From Streptomyces sp. HUAS MG91 (GTDB taxonomy: Bacteria; Actinomycetota; Actinomycetes; Streptomycetales; Streptomycetaceae), in NCBI RefSeq assembly GCF_040529335.1, contig NZ_CP159534.1:4278001-4342000 (forward strand): 64,000 nt of DNA, read 5' to 3'. Below the pieces are notes generated by a model. It saw only the letters and a list, made by a program, of their open reading frames with translations, had not been told where the DNA came from and ran no database searches. Position numbers and translations under genes: made by a program. Every line of letters starts with the position of its first letter. Position 1 is the first letter of the stretch. Positions 45,805 through 54,642 of this stretch are shown here, piece after piece.

Positions 45805-47757
45805 TCAGCCGATCTTCGCGTTCTTGGAGACAGTGATCTGATCGATGTCCGAGGTGCGCACGGTCACCTCGATCTTCCAGTCGCCGGCCACCGGGATCTG
45901 CACGCCGCTCGCGCTCCAGTGTCCGGTGGCGATGCGGTCGGGCGTGACGGTGAGCGGCCCGATGTTCTTCGACTTCAGGGTGAGGGCGACCTTCACCTCG
46001 GGGACGTCGAAGCCCTTGCCGTTCGGCCGCTGCACGTAGAGGTGCATGACGTTGTCGCCGGTGCGGCCCGGGTCGATGTCCAGCAGCACCGTGCCCTTGC
46101 CGTCCTCGCCGCCGGTGTCGAACGGCACCTTGAGGGAGAGCGGCCCGGACTGGGTCTGCGCGGCCGAGGTGGCGGACTTGGCCTCCTCCTCGGTGCGGCC
46201 CGGTTCGGTGGAGGTCAGCACGGTGGTGACGGCGAGCAGCACGACCGCGACGCCCGCCTCGGCGAGCACCGAGCGCCGCAGGCCGAAGCGGTGCGGATCG
46301 GCGTCGCGGACGCGCTTCTCGCGCGCGGTGGTCATCGCGGCGCGCTGCCGGGCGAGCTGGGCGGCCCGCCGGGGGTCGTCGGACCGGCCGCCCGCGGCGA
46401 CGGCGACGGGCTCCTTCTCCTTGGAAGAGATCCTCTCCGAGGAGACCGTGTCCGAGGAGTCGGTGTCCGAGGAGAGCGTGTCCGGGGAGTCCGTACGCTG
46501 CTCGCCCACGGTTTCCGGCGCGGCCGCGGAGGCGGTGATCCGGCCGGTCCACCGCCGGGAGATCCAGGCGATGCCGACGAGTACGGCGACGAGCCCGACC
46601 TTGATCAGGAGCAGCCGTCCGTACGTGGTTCCGGTCAGCGCCGACAACGAGCCGACCTGCCGCCACGACTGATACAGACCGGTGGCGGCGAGTACGACGA
46701 CGCTGCAGAAGGCCACCCGTGAGAAGCGGCGCACCGCCGACGCCTCGATGGAGGGGGCCCGGTACAGCGCGACGAGCAGGGTGGTCAGCCCGCCGAGCCA
46801 GGCCGCGACGGCCAGCAGATGCAGCACGTCGACGGGCATCGCGAGCCCCGCCTGGATGCCGGTGGAGGCGTGCTCCGCCATCGCCCAGGTGGCGCCGAGC
46901 CCGGCGGCGACGACGGTGCCGCCGACGGCGAGCCCGAAGGTGAGGTCCTTGATCTCCTTCTTGTCGCCGTCCTCGGCCCGCTTCACATAGGCGCCGAACA
47001 GGACGGCGATGAAGAGCGCGGCCGCGGCGAGCAGCAGCAGCCGGGAGGTGAGCGCGGCGCCCGACTTGGTCTGGAGGACCTGGCCGAGCAGCGCCATGTC
47101 GAAGATGTCGGAGACCTTGCCGGACCCGGTGTAGGAGCCGCGCATCAGGAGCAGGGCGATGGTGGCCGCGGTGAGCGCGGTCCAGCCGCCGACCACGACC
47201 CGCTGCACCGGCTTGATCCCGGCACCGCGCGGCCAGCAGGCGAGCACGAACGCGGCGCCGCCGACGAGCAGCACGAAGCCCGCGTACGAGACATAGCGCC
47301 CGGCGCCGTAGAGGGTGCCGACGACGCCTCCGCCCGCGTTCTGGTCGGCGATCACGGCGGAGGTCTTGGAGGGGGCGCCGATGGAGAACGTATAGGCGCC
47401 GGAGACGGGGTGGCTGTCGGCCGAGACGACCTGGTAGGCGACGGTGAACGTGCCGTCGGGCAGGCCCCCGTGCAGGCCCACCGTGTAGGTGGTGCCCTTG
47501 GGGTGGCCGACCTTGCCGTTGTCGACGCGCTTGCCCGACGGGTCGAGCACGCGCACCGAGCCGCCGGACATGGCGACCTCTTCGGAGAAGGTCAGGGACA
47601 CCTGCTGCGGCGCCTGCTGGACCACCGCTCCCTGCCCGGGGTCGCTCCCGGTCAGCGCGGCGTGCGCGGACGCGGGAGCGGCACCGGCCAGGAGCGCGCC
47701 GGTGACGGCGAGGAACAGCAGCACCAGGTGCCGGAAGCGGGGAGCGATGGTCTTCAC
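45805..47757 (-). CDS. Fused CopC-CopD copper transport protein
   Basis: A 650-residue fusion. A signal peptide (LVLLFLAVTGALLAGAAPAS) precedes a mature N-terminus starting HAALTGSDPG, typical of CopC/YcnJ, where the terminal His helps bind Cu(II). The CopC domain spans about 30-130. Eight or so membrane helices form a CopD domain (about 145-400). A cytoplasmic or loop Ser/Asp-rich stretch (about 430-475, from SD-repeats) and one membrane helix lead to a C-terminal extracytoplasmic beta-domain (about 530-650). It is thought to move copper across the membrane. GTG start 47757. Confidence 0.93.
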   Translation of the reverse strand: MKTIAPRFRHLVLLFLAVTGALLAGAAPASAHAALTGSDPGQGAVVQQAPQQVSLTFSEEVAMSGGSVRVLDPSGKRVDNGKVGHPKGTTYTVGLHGGLPDGTFTVAYQVVSADSHPVSGAYTFSIGAPSKTSAVIADQNAGGGVVGTLYGAGRYVSYAGFVLLVGGAAFVLACWPRGAGIKPVQRVVVGGWTALTAATIALLLMRGSYTGSGKVSDIFDMALLGQVLQTKSGAALTSRLLLLAAAALFIAVLFGAYVKRAEDGDKKEIKDLTFGLAVGGTVVAAGLGATWAMAEHASTGIQAGLAMPVDVLHLLAVAAWLGGLTTLLVALYRAPSIEASAVRRFSRVAFCSVVVLAATGLYQSWRQVGSLSALTGTTYGRLLLIKVGLVAVLVGIAWISRRWTGRITASAAAPETVGEQRTDSPDTLSSDTDSSDTVSSERISSKEKEPVAVAAGGRSDDPRRAAQLARQRAAMTTAREKRVRDADPHRFGLRRSVLAEAGVAVVLLAVTTVLTSTEPGRTEEEAKSATSAAQTQSGPLSLKVPFDTGGEDGKGTVLLDIDPGRTGDNVMHLYVQRPNGKGFDVPEVKVALTLKSKNIGPLTVTPDRIATGHWSASGVQIPVAGDWKIEVTVRTSDIDQITVSKNAKIG

Positions 47758-47772
47758 GTACGGGTCAGCCCC

Positions 47773-48281
<509 letters not shown>

Positions 48282-48285
<4 letters not shown>

Positions 48286-48956
48286 GGCTTCGCTCCCTGA
48301 ACGAGCTTGGGCAGGTCCTTGGTGTAGTCGTCGACCGTGGCGTCCTCGCCGTACAGGACGTACCCGGCGTCGGTCTTCGGCGAGAACGCGATGACCTGCG
48401 TGCCGTGCATCGACACCAGCTTGCCGTTCTTGTCCTTCTGCGTCGGCTCGATGGAGATGCCGAGCGTGCGGGCGCCGCCCTGGATGGTGGCGAAGTCGCC
48501 GGTCAGGCCGATGAAGTCGGGATCCTGGGCCTTGAGCCACTTGCCGAGCACGGCCGGGGTGTCCCGGTCCGGGTCGGTCGTGACGAAGACGACCTGGAGC
48601 TTCTTCCGCTCGGCCGGGGAGAGGGACTTCGTGGCGACGGCGAGGTTGCTCATCGTCAGCGGGCAGACGTCGGGGCAGTGCGTGTAGCCGAAGTAGATCA
48701 GCGTCGGCTTGCCCTTGGTCTCCGCGCGCAGGTCGAACTTCTTGCCGTGGGTGTCGGTGAGGACGAGGTCCGGCTTCTCGAAGGGCTTGTCGAGGACGGT
48801 CGCGGCCTGCTGCGACCCGGCCTCGGTGGACACCTCGGTCACCGGCTTGTCGCCGCCGTCACCGCTGCCGCAGGCGGTCAGCGTGAGGGCGGCCGCCGAG
48901 ACCAGCCCGGCGACGGCGAACAGGGTCTTCTTGCTCATCTTCATGGTCGTGCGCAT
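48282..48956 (-). CDS. sco: Sco-type copper chaperone
   Basis: About 224 residues. Signal and lipobox LTLTACG (Cys near 29) place it outside the membrane. The thioredoxin-fold core has the Sco CXXXC in YFGYTHCPDVCPLTMSN (about 113-129) and a later His (SMHGTQVIAF, about 191) that with the two cysteines binds copper. It donates copper for the CuA site of cytochrome c oxidase and, in S. lividans, is needed for development. Two in-frame ATGs (48954-48956, 48942-48944) are possible starts. First in a coupled pair with the ECuC-like gene. Confidence 0.94.
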
Positions 48957-49034
48957 ACAAGTATTTCCCGGTTGTGAGGGGGCCGGCGGATGCCGGGGTC
49001 GCCCACCGCGACCCCGGCACCCGCCCTGGGTGGC

Positions 49035-49772
49035 TCAGCCGTTGGTACGCCGACGGCCCGCCAGGACGCCGAACGCCACACCGGCGGCGCCGACGAGAAT
49101 GCCGACGATGCCGAGGACGCGGGCGGTGGTGTCGCTGTCGGAGGACGTGTCGGAGGAGGCGGCCGCTGCCTCCTTGTGGTCGTCGGACGCCGAGGCGCCG
49201 GACGCGCCGTGCCCGTCGTCGGCCGCGGCGGTCAGGGCGAGGGTGGGCGCCGGGTTCTCCGGCTCCTCCTGGCCCTTCTGCTGCGGCTCGATCCAGCGCA
49301 CGACCTCCTTGTTGTCGTACGTCTGGAGCGCCTTGAACACGAGCTGGTCGGTGTCGGTCGGCAGCTGCCCGACGGACACCGGGAACTTCTGGAAGTAGCC
49401 GGGCCGTACGCCCTTGTCGGCGCCGGAGCCGGTCGCGGTCCAGGTGACCTTGGAGACGGCCTCGGTGAGTTTCTCGCCGTGCATCTCCAGCGGCTTGTCC
49501 AGCTTGGACTTGGTGACCTCGACCTTCCAGCCCGGCACCGGCTCCGGCATCACGGAGGCGAGCGGGTGGTCGGTCGGGAAGCTGACCTCGAGCTTGGTCG
49601 TGGCGGCGTCGTCGCGCTCGTTGGGGACCTTGAAGTCGATCACCGCGTAGCCGCCCTTGGCGGCGGCGCCCTCCGGCTGCACGCTCACGTGCGCGAAGGC
49701 GGGGGCGGAGACGAGGACGACGGAGGAGACGGCGGCGGCACCGACGAGAGCGGCGCGGGACATCTTCTTCAT
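49035..49772 (-). CDS. YcnI-like (DUF1775) copper-binding membrane-anchored protein
   Basis: About 245 residues. The signal peptide is cleaved before a mature N-terminal HVSVQPEG, the His-first arrangement seen in YcnI copper-binding proteins (DUF1775, about residues 29-170). A Glu/Pro and Ser/Asp-rich linker follows, and one C-terminal membrane helix (VLGIVGILVGAAGVAFGVLAG) ends in a basic RRRTNG tail. YcnI proteins store or deliver Cu(II) and accompany CopCD homologues. ATG 49770-49772 with GGAG 9 bp upstream; a GTG 15 bp further up is less likely. Confidence 0.92.
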   Translation of the reverse strand: MKKMSRAALVGAAAVSSVVLVSAPAFAHVSVQPEGAAAKGGYAVIDFKVPNERDDAATTKLEVSFPTDHPLASVMPEPVPGWKVEVTKSKLDKPLEMHGEKLTEAVSKVTWTATGSGADKGVRPGYFQKFPVSVGQLPTDTDQLVFKALQTYDNKEVVRWIEPQQKGQEEPENPAPTLALTAAADDGHGASGASASDDHKEAAAASSDTSSDSDTTARVLGIVGILVGAAGVAFGVLAGRRRTNG

Positions 49773-49783
49773 GACAGAGAGCT

Positions 49784-49815
49784 CCACGTTCAGAGGGATC
49801 CACGCTCAGGGGGAT
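49784..49815. repeat. Two tandem 16-bp repeats at the ycnI-type leader
   Basis: CCACGTTCAGAGGGAT (49784-49799) and CCACGCTCAGGGGGAT (49800-49815) directly upstream of the YcnI start. They could be a regulator site or a short duplication. Confidence 0.7.
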
Positions 49816-49845
49816 CCGGCGAAGGGTGAGGGGGCGCGCACCGGA

Positions 49846-49916
49846 ACAGCCCGCACCAGGCGACAGCCCGCACCAGGCGGACAGGTCGCATCAGGCGGAC
49901 AGGCCGCATTAAGGCG
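49846..49916. repeat. Four tandem 17-18 bp repeats in the copper cluster
   Basis: Units begin ACAG(C/G)(C/T)CGCA(C/T)(C/T)A at 49846, 49863, 49881 and 49899, with few mismatches, then decay into an A-rich end at 49917. They lie 75-145 bp upstream of the YcnI start and after the stop of the membrane-protein gene. Possible iterated operators or degenerate terminators. Confidence 0.8.
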
Positions 49917-49994
49917 ACAAAAAAGCGGGTACGCGCGCGTGCCGCACGGCACACCTCACCCCGTGCGCTGCGCGCTGGAGTGTCGGAGGCCGTG

Positions 49995-50789
49995 TCAGGC
50001 GGCGAGAAGGAACGCGTCGGCGGCGGGCGGCCCGCGCCGGATCACCGAGTGCGCCAGCGCCGCGGCCCGCGGCGCCGGTGGTGCGACGAACCCGGTCCGC
50101 GCGGCGTGCGGAAGCACGTCGGGCGCGCCGGGCAGACCCGCCCGCAGGGCGCGGACGAGCGCGAGCGCCGCGCGCAGGGCACGGGCGCGCGCCGCCCCCG
50201 CGACTCCCTGCGCCGAGTGCCGGGAGAGGGCCACGATGCGGCCCAGGGCGAGATCGCCGTGGCGCAGCAGCCATCCGGCGCCGGCCGCGGCCAGCAGGTG
50301 ACCGATGGCCATCGGCAGCGACGGCAGCAGCGCCATCGTGGAGCCGCCGCCCATCACCATGTCGTGGTGCCCGCCGCCGGCCGGGACGCCCGCGTCGTCG
50401 AGGATCCGCCGCGCCTGCGCCGGGCTGAGCGCCGAGGCGCCCGCCCCACACATGAGCCGCGCGGCGCGCTCCACGACGGACGGCCGGTCGGTGCCCATGG
50501 CCATGGCGCCGTGGCTCTGCCCCAGCCCGAAGAGGCTGTGCAGGGCGATCTGCCCGATCCCCAGGGTGGCGGCGATGCCGGGCAGCGAGCGCTCGCGCCC
50601 GGCCATCGGCAGGGCCGCGCAGAAGACGAGGAGGGAGCCGAGCCCCAGCGTCCACAGCGGCACGGTGGCGGTCGACCCGAGGACGTGCCCCGCCGCGGAC
50701 AGCACGACGCAGACCGCGGCGAACACCGCGGCCCTCAGCAGCCGGAGGTCGGCCGCGCCGTGTGTGCGGCGCCGGTGGGGGGCAGTCAT
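49995..50789 (-). CDS. His/Met-rich membrane protein of the copper cluster
   Basis: A 264-residue polytopic protein with about five hydrophobic segments (about 20-40, 43-62, 70-90, 150-172 and a weaker one). Loops carry clustered His and Met: LGQSHGAMAMGTDR (about 88-101) and GHHDMVMGGGSTM (about 140-152), which resemble soft-metal ligands. No family was recognised. It lies upstream of the ycnI-type gene in the same direction, so a copper or other metal role is inferred. ATG start 50787-50789. Confidence 0.75.
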   Translation of the reverse strand: MTAPHRRRTHGAADLRLLRAAVFAAVCVVLSAAGHVLGSTATVPLWTLGLGSLLVFCAALPMAGRERSLPGIAATLGIGQIALHSLFGLGQSHGAMAMGTDRPSVVERAARLMCGAGASALSPAQARRILDDAGVPAGGGHHDMVMGGGSTMALLPSLPMAIGHLLAAAGAGWLLRHGDLALGRIVALSRHSAQGVAGAARARALRAALALVRALRAGLPGAPDVLPHAARTGFVAPPAPRAAALAHSVIRRGPPAADAFLLAA

Positions 50790-50917
50790 GGCGGCCTCAT
50801 CATCGCACTGGGCCCACCCCCGCCATACGGCAGGTCCACAAGGTCCGGAATCTTCCCCTCATGCCGTACGTACCGGTCCGTATACCGTCCACATGGGTCC
50901 GCGCGTCGGCTATATGG

Positions 50918-50946
50918 GCGCAATCACGTCAACTCCGTGATTGCGC
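50918..50946. promoter_or_regulatory. Perfect 11-bp inverted repeat upstream of the RsbW-like gene
   Basis: GCGCAATCACG (50918-50928) and CGTGATTGCGC (50936-50946) with a 7-bp spacer, about 60 bp before the start at 51004. The arm content is not the usual GC-only terminator type, so an operator is possible; an RNA hairpin in the leader is the alternative. Confidence 0.5.
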
Positions 50947-51003
50947 AAGGCCGGTGGAGGCAATACGTATCCGTATGTCGAGCCGCGACCTGGAGGCTTC
51001 AGC

Positions 51004-51465
51004 ATGAGCATCTGGTGGTCCCTCCATCTGCGACGCGATGCTGCGAGCGTGCCGCTGGCCAGGCGCCTGTTCATGGGCACCATGGAGACCGCGGGCGTCG
51101 ACCCCGACATCTCCTACGACCTGTCGGTGGCGCTCAGCGAGGCATGTGCGAACGCCGTGGAGCACGGCGGTTCCACGGCCACCGGCGGCACCGCGGGCGC
51201 GTACCGCGTGACCGCCTACCTCGACGGCGAGACCTGCCGCATCGAGGTGGCCGACTCGGGGCCCGGGTTCCCGCCGCCGAAGACCCGGACGCTCACCCGC
51301 CCCGTGTCCGCCCACGCGGAGAACGGACGCGGGCTGTGCCTGATCCGGGAACTGGCCGACCACGCGCACTTCGTGAACAAGCCCGGCCGAGGCGGCGCCG
51401 TGGTCAGCTTCGACAAGATCCTCAAGTGGCGGAAGGACGCGCCGACGCTGATGGCGGCGGTCTGA
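51004..51465 (+). CDS. RsbW-type ATP-binding kinase (HATPase_c_2)
   Basis: A 153-residue anti-sigma-factor-type kinase. The N-box has ALSEACANAVEHGG, the G1 region VADSGPGFPPP, and the G2 region AENGRGLCLIRELADH. Such proteins phosphorylate STAS antagonists or sequester sigma factors; partners are unknown and no adjacent STAS gene is present. ATG 51004 follows GGAGG; in-frame sequence upstream is unlikely to be coding. Confidence 0.9.
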   Translation: MSIWWSLHLRRDAASVPLARRLFMGTMETAGVDPDISYDLSVALSEACANAVEHGGSTATGGTAGAYRVTAYLDGETCRIEVADSGPGFPPPKTRTLTRPVSAHAENGRGLCLIRELADHAHFVNKPGRGGAVVSFDKILKWRKDAPTLMAAV

Positions 51466-51476
51466 GGACGCCGCCG

Positions 51477-51557
51477 GACACGCCTGAGGTCAGTGACCCG
51501 CAGGACATGCCTGAGGTCCATGACCGGCCGGACACGCCTGAGGGCCGTGACCCGCTG
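51477..51557. repeat. Three 27-bp tandem repeats
   Basis: Units starting GACAYGCCTGAGG at 51477, 51504 and 51531 match at most positions (period 27). The last unit forms the left arm of the terminator at 51536-51573, suggesting a duplicated terminator arm. Confidence 0.8.
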
Positions 51558-51573
51558 GTCACGGCCCTCAGGC
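51536..51573. terminator. Bidirectional terminator, perfect 17-bp stem
   Basis: GCCTGAGGGCCGTGACC (51536-51552) and GGTCACGGCCCTCAGGC (51557-51573) pair with a 4-nt loop between the convergent RsbW-like and pepP genes. Confidence 0.9.
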
Positions 51574-51589
51574 ATGCAATGCCGGTGGC

Positions 51590-53053
51590 TCAGCCCTTCA
51601 GGCCGGCCATCCACGCCTCGACCTCGTCGGCCCGGCGCGGCAGCCCGTCCGACAGGTTCCGGTTGCCGTCCTCGGTGACGAGGATGTCGTCCTCGATGCG
51701 GACGCCGATGCCGCGGTACTCCTCCGGGACCGTCAGGTCGTCGGCCTGGAAGTACAGACCGGGCTCGACGGTCAGGCACATGCCCGGCTCCAGCGTGCCG
51801 TCCACGTACGCCTCGGTGCGCGCGGCCGCGCAGTCGTGGACGTCCATGCCGAGCATGTGACCGGTGCCGTGCAGGGTCCAGCGGCGCTGCAGCCCCAGCT
51901 CCAGGACGCGCTCGACCGGGCCCTCGACCAGGCCCCACTCGACGAGCCTCTCGGCGAGCACGCGCTGCGAGGCGTCGTGGAAGTCGCGGTACTTGGCACC
52001 CGGCTTGACGGCCGCGATGCCGGCCTCCTGGGCCTCGTACACCGCGTCGTAGATCTTCCGCTGGATGTCGCTGTACGTGCCGCTGATCGGCAGCGTGCGC
52101 GTGACATCGGCGGTGTAGTACGTGTGCGTCTCGACGCCCGCGTCGAGCAGGAGCAGGTCGCCGGAGCGGACCGGGCCGTCGTTGCGGACCCAGTGCAGGG
52201 TGCAGGCGTGCGGGCCGGCGGCGCAGATGGAGCCGTAGCCGATGTCGTTGCCCTCCACGCGCGCGCGGAGGAAGAACGTGCCCTCGATGTAGCGCTCGCT
52301 CGTCGCCTCGGCCTTGTCGAGGACCTTCACGACGTCCTCGAAGCCGCGCACGGTCGAGTCGACGGCCTTCTGCAGCTCGCCGATCTCGAAGGCGTCCTTC
52401 ACGACGCGGGCCTCGGAGAGGAAGACGCGCAGCTCCTCGTCGCGCTCCGCGGTGACCTTGTCGGTCAGGGCGGCCTCGATGCCGGCGTCGTAGCCGCGCA
52501 CGACGCGCACCGGTCCGGTGGCCTCGCGCAGCGTGTCGGCGAGCTCGCGCACGTCGGCGGCGGGGATGCCGTACAGCGTCGCGGCCTCGGTCAGCGAGTG
52601 GCGGCGGCCGACCCACAGCTCGCCCTGGCCGTCGAGCCAGAACTCGCCGTTCTCGCGGTTCGAGCGCGGCAGCAGGTAGATCGTCGCCTGGTGGCCGTCC
52701 GCGGTGGGCTCCAGGACGAGGACGCCGTCCTCCGTCTGGTTGCCCGTGAGGTACGCGTACTCGACGGAGGCACGGAAGGCGTACTCCGTGTCGTTCGAGC
52801 GGGTCTTCAGGTTGCCCGCGGGCACCACGAGACGCTCGCCCGGGAAACGGGCGGACAGCGCGGCACGGCGGGCGGCGGTCTCGGCGGCCTGCGCGATCGG
52901 CTGCAGGTCGTGCAGCTCGGTGTCGGCCCAGCCGGACTTCATGTTCTCGGCGAGCTCGTCCGATACGCCCGGGTAGAGGCCGTTCTTGCGCTGCTTGATG
53001 GGCTCCTCGGCCTCCGGGGTCTCCGGGTTTTCCGGGGTGAGCTCCTCCGACAC
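51590..53053 (-). CDS. pepP: Xaa-Pro aminopeptidase (aminopeptidase P)
   Basis: A 487-residue M24B peptidase that removes the N-terminal residue preceding proline. Metal ligands occur in order: the two Asp in LLLLDAGVETHTYYTADVTRT, His in HGTGHMLGMDVHD, and Glu in CLTVEPGLYF and GIGVRIEDDIL. The N-terminal AMP_N domain (about 45-200) is present. GTG 53051-53053 has AGGAGG 5 bp ahead. Cytoplasmic. It stands alone downstream of the SpoIIE-type phosphatase gene. Confidence 0.95.
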   Translation of the reverse strand: MSEELTPENPETPEAEEPIKQRKNGLYPGVSDELAENMKSGWADTELHDLQPIAQAAETAARRAALSARFPGERLVVPAGNLKTRSNDTEYAFRASVEYAYLTGNQTEDGVLVLEPTADGHQATIYLLPRSNRENGEFWLDGQGELWVGRRHSLTEAATLYGIPAADVRELADTLREATGPVRVVRGYDAGIEAALTDKVTAERDEELRVFLSEARVVKDAFEIGELQKAVDSTVRGFEDVVKVLDKAEATSERYIEGTFFLRARVEGNDIGYGSICAAGPHACTLHWVRNDGPVRSGDLLLLDAGVETHTYYTADVTRTLPISGTYSDIQRKIYDAVYEAQEAGIAAVKPGAKYRDFHDASQRVLAERLVEWGLVEGPVERVLELGLQRRWTLHGTGHMLGMDVHDCAAARTEAYVDGTLEPGMCLTVEPGLYFQADDLTVPEEYRGIGVRIEDDILVTEDGNRNLSDGLPRRADEVEAWMAGLKG

Positions 53054-53100
53054 GGTTCCTCCTCGACGCGGGTCCGCTGGAATGGCCTGGTTACGGCAAT

Positions 53101-53138
53101 GGACCCCCTCCATCGTACGAGCGTACGGAAGGGGGTCC
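53101..53138 (-). terminator. Terminator of the phosphatase gene
   Basis: GGACCCCCT (53101-53109) and AGGGGGTCC (53130-53138) pair, with an inner GTACG/CGTAC stem, 50 bp after the phosphatase stop and upstream of pepP. Confidence 0.8.
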
Positions 53139-53187
53139 AGGGCCGGACGACCTCTTACAGGGCCGCTCACGGGCAGTGCGTACGCGC

Positions 53188-54588
53188 CTACTCGAAGCGC
53201 GCCGCGAGCAGGACGACGTCCTCGTCGCTGTCGGCCGTGTCCAGGCCGTCGGGGAGCATCGTGCGCAGGATGTGGTCGACGAGGGCGTCGGGATCCTCGC
53301 GGACCGCCCGGGGGACGCTCGACGCGGCCGCGTGCAGCCGGGTGAAGGCGCGGTCCATGGCGTCGCCGGTGCGGCGCAGCAGGCCGTCCGTGTACAGCAG
53401 CACCGTCTCGCCCGGCTCCGGCGTGACCTCCGCGCTCGGCGCCTCCCAGCAGGCGAGCATCCCGAGCGGCGCCGAGACGGTCGTCTCCGCGAACTCCGTG
53501 CGCCGCTCGCCGATCACCAGGGGCGGGGTGTGCCCGGCGCCCGCGAGGACGATCTTGCGTTCGGCCGGCTCGCAGTACGCGAACAGGGCGGTGGCGCTGC
53601 GCGCGGGCTCGGTCAGCCGCATCAGCAGCTCCAGGTCGGACAGGACCGCGACCGGGTCCTCCCCCTCCATGACGGCGTACGCGCGCAGGGACGCGCGCAG
53701 CCGGCCCATCGCGGCGACCGCGCTCGCGCCGGAGCCGGTGACCGACCCGACGGCGAGGCCGAGCGCCCCTTCGGGCAGCGGCAGCGCGTCGTACCAGTCG
53801 CCGCCGCCGCGCGGCCCGGTGCGGTGGCGCACGGCGAGCTGCACACCGGCGACCCGGGGCAGCCGTGCGGGCAGCAGCTCCTCGGCGATCGTGTCCGACC
53901 ACGCGCGCGTGCGCTCCCGTTCGAGCAGTCGGGCCAGGTGCTCGGTGGCGTACGCGGCGTAGAGGCCGATGAGGTGGCGCGGGCGCTCGCCCGGCTCGGC
54001 CGGCTCGTCGTAGAGCCAGACCGCGGCGCCCAGCCGTCCTGCCGCCTCGGTGGCGAGCGGGAGCGCGTAGCTCGCCGCGTAGCCGAGCCGGGCGGCGACC
54101 TCGCGGTGGCGCGGGTCGAGTCCGTCCTCGGCGAGCAGATCGGCGCGCGCCTCCGGGTCGGTGCTGAGCCCGTCCAGAATCCGCCCGTACGAGGTCGCGC
54201 CGCGCGGCACCGTCTCGATGTGGCCGAGATCGGGCCGGGAGAGGCCGAGGCCGACGGTGGTGTCGGGGCCGAGTCCGTCGCCCGGCTCCAGGACGACGAG
54301 TCCGCGCCGGGCCCCCACGAGGGCGGCTCCGGCGCGCAGCAGCTCGTGGAGTGCCTCCTCCAGTGCCGCGGTGCGGGCCAGCCGTTCCGTGAGTTCGTGG
54401 AGGGTCGTCAGATCCGACACCCAACCGGCGAGCCGGTCCTGGATGACGGCGCCCGGGGCGGACGGGACGGAGGCCACCGGAGACACCGAGGACGCGGCAG
54501 GTGCGGGCGGGACCGTGTGTGCGGGAGAGGGAACCTGTCCAGGAGGGGAATCGATTCCAGCCACTTTCGGCAGACGGGGGGCCGTCAT
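53188..54588 (-). CDS. GAF-SpoIIE phosphatase-like protein (possibly inactive)
   Basis: A 466-residue protein: a Pro/Ala-rich N-terminus, a GAF domain (about 55-215) and a SpoIIE/PP2C domain (about 240-466). The first metal Asp is present in GGDWYDALPLPEG, and the C-terminal DEDVVLLAARF contains another. However, the usual GDVxGHG reads GSVTGSG here: the Asp is Ser and the His is Ser. This could make it inactive or a scaffold. Family members dephosphorylate STAS antagonists. Start 54588, or an ATG 18 codons upstream (54642). Confidence 0.88.
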   Translation of the reverse strand: MTAPRLPKVAGIDSPPGQVPSPAHTVPPAPAASSVSPVASVPSAPGAVIQDRLAGWVSDLTTLHELTERLARTAALEEALHELLRAGAALVGARRGLVVLEPGDGLGPDTTVGLGLSRPDLGHIETVPRGATSYGRILDGLSTDPEARADLLAEDGLDPRHREVAARLGYAASYALPLATEAAGRLGAAVWLYDEPAEPGERPRHLIGLYAAYATEHLARLLERERTRAWSDTIAEELLPARLPRVAGVQLAVRHRTGPRGGGDWYDALPLPEGALGLAVGSVTGSGASAVAAMGRLRASLRAYAVMEGEDPVAVLSDLELLMRLTEPARSATALFAYCEPAERKIVLAGAGHTPPLVIGERRTEFAETTVSAPLGMLACWEAPSAEVTPEPGETVLLYTDGLLRRTGDAMDRAFTRLHAAASSVPRAVREDPDALVDHILRTMLPDGLDTADSDEDVVLLAARFE

Positions 54589-54642
54589 GACTTCCGGCTT
54601 TCCGACCGGTGCATATTGCTGGATAGCATCGCAAACCCCCAT

